Assembly (NCBI RefSeq): GCF_036711975.1
Contig: NC_091976.1
Location: 33,976,001 to 34,040,000 of the forward strand
DNA from: Onthophagus taurus
Taxonomy: Eukaryota > Arthropoda > Insecta > Coleoptera > Scarabaeidae
Direction of reading: 5' to 3'
DNA: 64,000 nt
The position numbers and the translations under genes are program-made. Of this stretch, positions 58,101-64,000 are shown one piece after another; within the stretch, counting starts at the first letter, position 1; the number at the start of each line of letters is the position of its first letter. Under the pieces are notes generated by a model, which searched no databases, had not been told where the DNA came from, and worked only from the letters and a program-made list of their open reading frames with translations.

Positions 58101-61100
58101 TCATCACGGCTCCGACGAACTAAAATTTGCGCATCACCGGTGCTCAATTCGAATCTTGATTCGCCGGAAAACAAAATGTCCCTCTACTCGGCAACCTACC
58201 AATGCCTAGCGTCGACCCACTCGTGACGTATGCTGCGGTGCTCGGGTGTTAATGGAATCCGCTGTATTGCACGACGCGCGCGCCAGTCCACTATCTACCA
58301 ACCGCCGCCGTACAGTTCACGTAGTGAGTGCGCCTTCCCCTGCCAGTGGCCAAACAGCTCCAAGTTGCCTTGAGGAAAACACACACGACGCTAAAGCGCT
58401 GAGCACAAGAGCGCGATCCTCGTGTGCTGGGGACGCGCAAGGCCGTCCCGGCCGCGGCTGAAGGTACCTATGTCCTACCTCAGACCATTCTCGCCATGCT
58501 CGTTGCACTGCCGATAACGACCGGTCGAGACGACGCGCAATTTCACAGAACGATACACCCTCAATGTGCATACCCACAAACATTCCTCGCTCAAACTCGT
58601 TTAAGTAACGCGATCGCCCATCCATTGCGCACAGAGTACGATAACAATGTGGTCCCTCACACCACACTAAAAACGACCGGTATTTTCCATCCACTTCGGT
58701 CTCCATAGCGATGGAATGTTCCACTTGGAAGGGCGGCTCAGGCAACAATGCCGCGACGGAACAACTCAAAACTCCCCGAATAAACTCGTCTACAGTAAAC
58801 CTTTGTGCTCCGCAAATATTATGGATTTATCTTCACGCGTTCATATTATATAGGGTGTGCTCGTGAATTATTTCCAACAGTGTATTTCGGATAGCCTTGG
58901 AGAGATTAAACTAATGCTGAACGAGTTAAAGGAAGAGTCGGGCCATCAACGGGGAGAAATCAAAATTTATAACAAATCTTGTTTCCAGCTCTAACATCAA
59001 CATTGGGGATAATGAGAGTGAGAGGGTTGACAGCTATGTATATCTTGGTTATGAGGTTCGTGATCGAGAGATAAACAATCGAAGTAAACCGAAGGATCAC
59101 ACTCGTATGGGCCTACGGGAAACTTAGAGGCATCTTCAAGAGAAAAGGCCAAGAAAGGCTTTAAATCAATGCGTGTTTCCGGTTATGACATACGGCTCCA
59201 AAACTTTAACATTAACGGTAGCCACTGCCAGGAGGGTCCAAGTAGAGCAAAGTTAGATGGAGAGGTCGATCCTGGGTGTAACTGTGAGGGACTACATACG
59301 AAATAAAGACCTATGAAGAAGAACTGATGTAAATGAGGTGATCAACATTGTGGCAAAGCTTAAGTGGAACTGGGCGGGTTAAGTCGCGCGAATGAAGAAT
59401 GAGCAGTGGACAAAACGGTTGCTTGAGTAGAGACCGCGAGCGAACAAACGAAGTAGACGTCAAAAGAATGACCAACAATTGGATTCAGACAGAACAGAAT
59501 CGAATGGAACAGAATAGGAGAGGTCTATGTCCAACAATGGACGCAGAGGGTTGCTTGATGATAATAAATATAATAACTTGATCTAATCTAAATTACGACA
59601 GATTCTACCCGCCGGGTATTTACCCAGCGCCCATCACTGTGGTAATAGATAACACACTCAAAGTGAAGTTTATGCACTGTTCAATAATATTTACGCGGAT
59701 AAACAATCCACAGTATCCAAAATATTAAAAAAAAATTATAACACCGGAAGTGTTAAAAACCTTCCAAAAAGTAGACGGCTGAAGACAGCTACCAATGACG
59801 AAACTACATAAAATGTGTCACCGTACCCATACATTATTAATTATTCATAATTGTTGAAACTGTCATTTTTTTGACATTTAAAGCTGTCAACGGCGTTATT
59901 TCGGCGCTTACTTTGATTGTAATTTGCTGACTTAATATTTTCAGAAAACGTATTTTTTCTAGATTTTCTTTCTTTTACAACCATATGATTTGATATGTTT
60001 ATCGCATAGAGGGATTTATCCTCTATCAACGTATGCAAAAAGAATATATGCATCCCATTTAAAATAACAATGTTGGTTGCCATAGCAACGAAACAAAAAC
60101 AATACAAACAAGCAAATATCGCCAAAAAATGCGCAACGATTAATAAAGAAACTGGTATTTAAAACATTTTTCTTTAAAACCACAAATTATGAAGTTATTC
60201 GCTATATTCCAGACATTTGACACACCCTGTATATGCACTTTGGGGATGAATATCACGACAACTGTTCAATGAAAAAATTTGCAGAAAACTTTGTTATAAT
60301 CACCGATCATTTCTACTATATTAACGTGAATTTGAAAATTTTTAGCTCCTCAGTTCTTTTTTTATAGCGAGTTAATCATAAAAAAAACGATTTTTGAGTT
60401 GCCGTAAATTACCGTTACTTTATGAATTTTTTTATCAAAAAATATAAGACGAAAAAAATTTGTGATAGCCTACTATCGGTAAATTAATAATCTGTAAATT
60501 TCGTTACCAGAATTATATCAACAGATAGGATTTGGAGTAGTATCGGTTGTAATTCGGTAATACCTCTTCTCTCAAGGTGCTATTCTGGGCGCATGTGCAG
60601 ATTTAGATGCAATGGCTGATTTCGCTATGATATCAAATGAAATTCGTTTATGTATGTATTCTTCAACATCCGCTCATTATGGAGTAAACGAAATGGTTGG
60701 GGTTGCTCTTCGTCATATCTTCTCCAATGACCAAACTTATAGTTTAATAACTATCCCCAGATCGCGTCAACTCATAATAAGTTTTGTTGCATACACTCTA
60801 CTTTTTAGAAACCCCAATCGAGTGGTGTTAAATCAGGAAATCGTGGTAAATTTCATCTCATCTACCAATCCAACGGTTTGGAAACGTGCGGCTTAAAAAG
60901 TCTTGGACTTAAAATGTAGAGGACCGCCAGCCATCTTGTTAGAACTACTTATTGCCAATACCATTAGGGCATTTGTATGCTCAGTGATTAGAACAAAGTT
61001 TACTGCAAATTTTTTTGATTGAACGGTTGCAGGCAAGCATTTTTAGGCATGAGTTAAATAAAAATGATTTTGTTGTAGAATTTACCCGTTACAAAAATAG

Positions 61101-61387
61101 TGGATCTTTTAATGGAATTTAAAAGTAGTTCCGAAATGGATGAGTATCATTATTTGGATCCAAAACAATTACGTTTAACGGATATTCCAAGAAATCGCTC
61201 CCCATTTCAAGACGCGATCGTTTTTATTGTTGGAGGTGGAAATTATATTGAATATCAAAACTTGGTGGATTACGCAAAACAAAAAAGTATCTCTGGAAAC
61301 GTGAAGCGAATCGTTTATGGTTGTTCAACGTTGAATAACGGAAAACAATTTTTAAAGCAATTATCTATGTTGGGGAGGGAAATGTAA
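55160..61387 (+). CDS. Slh: Sly1 (SCFD1), Sec1/Munc18 protein of ER-Golgi transport
   Basis: Three exons: 55160-55184 (MSIRQKQI), 55235-56772 and 61079-61387. Phases agree, giving 623 residues, close to the family's ~640. It binds syntaxin 5-type SNAREs and drives fusion of ER-derived vesicles at the Golgi. Diagnostic stretches: EPVWKVLVYDRVGQDIISPL near the N-terminus, LHSDRDPIPEVPAIYF, PLLIILDRNVDMATPLHHTW, KFWSSHKGSPFPTVAEAIQE, SDNTAKITSAVNSLPQLLEK, SSFVMEGVKNLVVKRH|NLPVTK across the last splice, and FQDAIVFIVGGGNYIEYQNL near the C-terminus. The last intron (4.3 kb) holds a nested transposon, whereas intron 1 is only 50 bp. The gene converges with EPG5, with 88 bp between stop codons. The symbol follows the Drosophila ortholog. 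Confidence 0.97.
57327..57501. mobile_element. ~175-bp hairpin MITE
   Basis: GTACAGTCATGTTCACGGGA at the left and TCCCATGAACATGACTGTAC (one mismatch) at the right continue as a stem of ~60 bp (AAATGCACACTCAAGGT, CGCTGTTGTGAGATCCGAC), leaving a ~55-base loop. GC content is much higher than in the surroundings. Confidence 0.8.
57541..59581 (+). pseudogene. RTE-type non-LTR retrotransposon fragment, split by Tc1 copy B
   Basis: 57541-57810 reads RT palm sequence (VEPKLFIIVLESALKQQDW, INIDGKCLSNLRYTDNVFLL, where YTDN replaces the catalytic ADD-type motif). After the Tc1 insertion, 58885-59581 continues with DSLGEIKLMLNELKEES, VDSYVYLGYEV, CVFPVMTYGSKTLTL, MERSILGVTVRDYIRNKDL and KLKWNWAG..VARMKNEQWT, the typical RTE C-terminal order, and ends in TGATAATAAATATAATAA. 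Stops and frame changes are frequent. Confidence 0.85.
57812..58882 (-). mobile_element. Tc1-type element, copy B, internally deleted
   Basis: The ends CACTGTTGGAAATAATTCAC and complement are flanked by TA (57810-57811, 58883-58884), inserted in the RTE fragment. The minus-strand transposase retains an intact 150-codon N-terminal part (58317-58769) with RYLNEFERGMFVGMHIEG and IARRLDRSLSAVQRAWREWS helix-turn-helix, then ILFSGESRFELS (DES changed to GES), IMVWGAITYGGRT and LLYMHDN. The rest after MHDN, including the final Glu block present in copy A, is deleted between about 57842 and 57915. Confidence 0.9.
60232..61078 (-). pseudogene. Degraded mariner-like transposase relic before the last Sly1 exon
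   Basis: 60232-60330 resembles the terminal region of a mariner-type element (ATATCACGACAACTGTTCAATG, like 34235-34260). On the minus strand 60560-60900 reads with stops PDLTPLDWGF..KVECMQQNLL.., the motif and spacing of the C-terminal third of insect mariner transposases. Plus-strand frame 60612-60896 is the shadow of this. 60900-61078 is ordinary intron ending in TTTTGTTGTAG. Confidence 0.6.
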
Positions 61388-61475
61388 TATTGGGGAAAAA
61401 AAGAATTATTTTAAAAATATATTTAAGGTGTATAAACATTTTATTTTTCAACTAATAATATAATTTTAATTTTTT

Positions 61476-62266
61476 TTATCCAATATCACGCAAATACGAT
61501 TTAATATAAAATTGATTCAATAGATTTATTAAAAACACAGACACGTTATGCAAGGAATTACTTGGATTTTGAGTTTCTTTTAAGGCTAATTCCGCGCACT
61601 CTTTAATTTTGCCTTGGGTGTACCCGAAATCTAAGTTTAATAAAATTTTGGGACACTCGCTATTTCCGCCGGGTTGGCCAACCGTGCCGGGGGAATTCGC
61701 CGATTTTCTTATCGTTTGGATGTTATTTCCTTTGTTATCGGGTAATTGGGCCAAAATATAACCAGCTAAAGCTCGGCATAAAAATTTGTATCTAAAAAAA
61801 TTTGTTATTACCGAAAATAATTTAATTAACAGTTTTGTGTGAACTTACTGAACACTAACAGCGGGTTTAACAATTCCAATAGCCCCCAAAATGTTTCTCC
61901 CCCATTTAGAACCTTCCTTATCTTCAGCCGCTGTTAATAGAATCTGCGAGAACCGATATAAAAGGCTCCGACAACACGGTTCATCGATTTCACTATAATC
62001 AACGGCCATCGTTAAGATATCGTGCCATAACAACGGGATTTTTGGCTCTAAATTTTCCCTCATTTTAATTGAACTTATCCAATCCAAAGAGACGCTGAGT
62101 AAATGTTTATAATCCAAAACTTTTTCGATTTTTTGTAAAATGTAAGCGTGCAAGGTTAAGATGCACCCATTTTGGATTAAAACTCGCTCTAATTCGGTCG
62201 ATTTATTTAAATTAAACGTTATAATTTTTGTTATGTTAGACCAAGAAAGAGGTTTGCTTTCAGAAA
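61476..62266 (-). CDS. Epg5: EPG5, C-terminal exons (autophagy tether)
   Basis: Two last exons: 61849-62266 and 61476-61791 (donor GTAAGTTC, acceptor TTTTTTTAG; Gln codon split). The ~244 residues include SWSNITKIITFNLNKSTELE, ILTLHAYILQKIEKVLDYKH, ILGAIGIVKPAVSVQYKFLC, RALAGYILAQLP and a terminal SVFLINLLNQFYIKSYLRDI. This order fits the C-terminus of metazoan EPG5 (LGAIGLGKK.., AAFLLVQVP.., ..NCLYPEVHYLDHIR in vertebrates, from memory). EPG5 is a very large Rab7 effector that tethers autophagosomes to late endosomes/lysosomes. The remaining exons lie beyond the right edge. The intron upstream holds a hairpin satellite patch and a Harbinger element. Confidence 0.8.
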
Positions 62267-62461
62267 CTAAAAAGAAGCTATAAAAATAAAGTTACAAAAA
62301 TAAATACAGTTCGTGTATCAAAAGTAACCCCTTCTGTTTCATTTTTTTAGAAAATTAATATAGTTTTTTTAAACGGAATATTCTCTATATTGTATTTTTT
62401 AATAGAGGATGTTTCTTCGTTCTATTCTCGAAAAAAACAACGCCGTATTTTTCCCTGGATA

Positions 62462-62690
62462 GATTTGGTTAAGCCGTTTTGAGAGACGTACGGCTAAACC
62501 CGAATGTTTCTAGATGAGTATAGTGTTAGTTTTAATTTTACATTTGCGCTGTCACTAAAATTAACATTAAAAATAGAACTAGAAACATTTGGGTTTAGCC
62601 GCACGTCTCTCAAGACGGCTAAACTCAAATGATTCTAGTTCTAGGTACAATGTTAGTTCTAGCAACAGTGCTAGTGTAAAACTAGAACTA
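62462..62690. repeat. CTAG-rich hairpin satellite, patch 5
   Basis: Two degenerate units with cores GGTTAAGCCGTTTTGAGAGA / GTACGGCTAAACCCGAATG and TTTAGCCGCACGTCTCTCAA / GACGGCTAAACTCAAATG. It lies in the EPG5 intron and directly abuts the Harbinger element. Confidence 0.85.
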
Positions 62691-62691
62691 A

Positions 62692-64000
62692 TGGCTGGTT
62701 TAGGATATCAAACGTAACCGTTACCGTAGCAGTAGTCGTAACCGTAACAGTAAAGAACTTAAAGCTTACAGCTGACCCGTTTAGGAAGCAACTTTAAGAT
62801 TTTAAAAGTTTCCAATAAGTATATTGATTATTTTATTTTGTGTATAGCAAAAAATGGATAATAAATTAATGAAATACGTTGGTTAAAAAAACAACGTAAA
62901 ACAATCGAAAACTGTAATATCAACAACTATAGTTGTTGTAATATATACAAGTGTCAGAAAAAGTTCCACTGGTGCTGTGGTATTGTTGTGTATTATCATC
63001 GTGTTTTATTACCTCGCTGTGTATTATCATGGATCGAAAAAAAATTAATAATTATTAAAGCTTTGTCTCCGGCTCACCGTCTGATAATTACTTTGCAGTA
63101 AGTATGCGTTATTGAAATGTGTGCTCCTAACATATTATAATATATTATAATTGCATGTTTCATTTATTTATTTTGTTTGGTTTGTAGTTATCTAGCTGAA
63201 GACTGCTCAATGCAGAAGATGGCATGGAATTATCGTGTAGGAAAAGCTACTGTACATATTGTAGTTAAGGACACAACAGCTGCTCTCTGGCATATTTTAC
63301 AGCCAAAAGTAATGCCAACGCCCGAAAGAGAGGATTTTTACAAAATTGAAAGAGCTTTTTCCCAAAGATGGCAACATCAGAATTGCATTGGTGCAATAGA
63401 CGGAAAACATATTCGTATTCAAGCACCAAACAAGTCTGGAAGTGAATTTTATAATTATAAAAATAGTTTTAGCATCATTCTAATGGCAGCAGTTGATGCT
63501 GAATACAATTTTATCACAATAGACATTGGTGCATAGACTTAGTGCTAAGAGAAAGCTGTTTTGGCAAAGCACTTCTTAATGGAACACTCCCCATTCCGCC
63601 ACCGAAGAAACTTCCAGGTAGTAACACCATACTCCCACATTTTGTGATAGGGAATGCTGCATTTCCATTGTAGGAAAATATAGTGCGCCCATATCCAGGC
63701 CGATATTTAGGCATTGATAAAAATATCTTTAATTATAGGCTCTCTAGAGCAAGAAGAACAGTTGAGAATGCCTTTGGAATTTTATGTCAGAGATGGCGCA
63801 TATTAAGAGGAACTATAGTAGCTTCAACTGAAATAGTTGAGCAAATTGTTCAAGCTACTGTTGTTCTTCACAATTATCTACGCAAATATAGGAATGGGGG
63901 ATATTACTGTTCACCTGGTTATGGCAATCAAATTGGGGCAAATGGGGAAATAATCGAAGGACAATGGCGTTCAGAATCATTTCCGCTAGAAGGTGTACAA
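62692..64000 (+). mobile_element. Harbinger-type element, truncated by window edge
   Basis: The presumed left end at about 62692 (GGCTGGTTTAGGATATCAAA) is followed by clustered GTAACCGTTACCGTAGCAG motifs, fitting subterminal repeats. A HARBI1-like gene follows (63055-64000, off the edge). No right end in view. Confidence 0.65.
63055..64000 (+). pseudogene. HARBI1-like nuclease (Harbinger transposase), broken
   Basis: Exon end ALSPAHRLIITLH at 63097 (donor GTAAGT), a 90-bp intron, then from 63188 YLAEDCSMQKMAWNYRVGKA, WHILQPKVMPTPER, NCIGAIDGKHIRIQAPNKSG (first Asp), ITIDIGA and a stop. The region that should carry the second catalytic Asp is missing or out of frame. Other frames continue with KLPGSNTILPHFVIGNAAFP and RARRTVENAFGILCQRWRIL (Glu). 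It is related to, but clearly distinct from, the 30.9-31.9 kb copy. C-terminus beyond the window. Confidence 0.85.

Larger units (their letters stand above)
56832..60229 (+). mobile_element. Nested mariner-type element in the last Sly1 intron
   Basis: The ends CAGGGTGTG (56832) and CACACCCTG (ending 60229) are flanked by TA. The inverted repeats reach about 370 bp (to about 57200 and from about 59845). A transposase start MAHLSERQRIQILLMYG is visible at 57208-57258, and its helix-turn-helix continuation (STVSKILKK..NTGSVKNLPKSRRLK) reappears at 59660-59800. The middle is replaced by later insertions (57259-59640), so this copy is dead. Confidence 0.85.

Noticed and set aside
57984-58708. Plus-strand frames of 71-94 codons
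   Set aside because: Antisense shadows of the Tc1 copy B transposase.
60612-60896. 94-codon plus-strand frame
   Set aside because: The minus strand shows mariner transposase motifs here (PDLTPLDWGF), so the plus frame is a shadow.

Overview
The window is insect nuclear DNA, very probably from a beetle. Several genes have short introns with GT..AG borders. It holds an arthropod cuticle protein, an insect-type Synaptotagmin 1, the vesicle-fusion protein Sly1, the mitochondrial LYR protein ETFRF1 and the autophagy protein EPG5. The rest is dominated by mariner/Tc1, piggyBac, Harbinger and non-LTR elements and by AT-rich satellites. Beetle is an inference from overall character, not from a diagnostic marker.

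Layout. 1-3925: dimeric 181-bp satellite. 3936-4235: first patch of a CTAG-rich hairpin satellite that recurs at six places. 4553-5333: last coding exon of an unidentified plus-strand gene. 6220-10456: decayed mariner-type element with ~540-bp inverted repeats, carrying a second element and a non-LTR fragment. 10947-11520: complete cuticle protein gene (minus). 12304-14698: hairpin satellite split by a 719-bp inverted-repeat element. 15800-20000: transposase relics, including a Tc1 element. 22128-25067: dimeric 190-bp satellite bracketed by direct repeats. About 26000-47131: Synaptotagmin 1 (plus), with a probable 5' UTR exon, seven coding exons at 32.4-33.7 kb, a 12.9-kb intron full of nested transposons, and three C2B exons at 46.6-47.1 kb. 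47494-49993: hairpin satellite in or next to its 3' UTR. 52440-54670: three tandem copies of ETFRF1 (minus), the middle one broken. 55160-61387: Sly1 (plus), divergent from ETFRF1 copy 3, with a nested transposon in its last intron. 61476-62266: C-terminal exons of EPG5 (minus), tail-to-tail with Sly1. 62690-64000: a Harbinger-type transposase running off the right edge.

The most striking structure is the nest inside Syt1 intron 34.7-43.8 kb. A Tc1-like element (34769-34912 plus 43202-43790) is split by an element with 25-bp perfect inverted repeats (34913-43201). Inside lies a spliced transposase gene whose second catalytic Asp and final Glu are 81 residues apart, far wider than the usual 34-41. 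That element was itself invaded by an inverted-repeat element (carrying a further foldback insertion), a mariner (carrying a small hAT-like MITE) and an almost intact piggyBac. Without these insertions it measures about 2.1 kb, an ordinary size for one autonomous transposon.

The host genes are housekeeping or neuronal: Syt1 is a Ca2+ sensor for exocytosis, Sly1 drives ER-Golgi SNARE fusion, EPG5 drives autophagosome-lysosome fusion, ETFRF1 regulates mitochondrial ETF. Nothing suggests that they form one pathway beyond the shared membrane-fusion theme of three of them.
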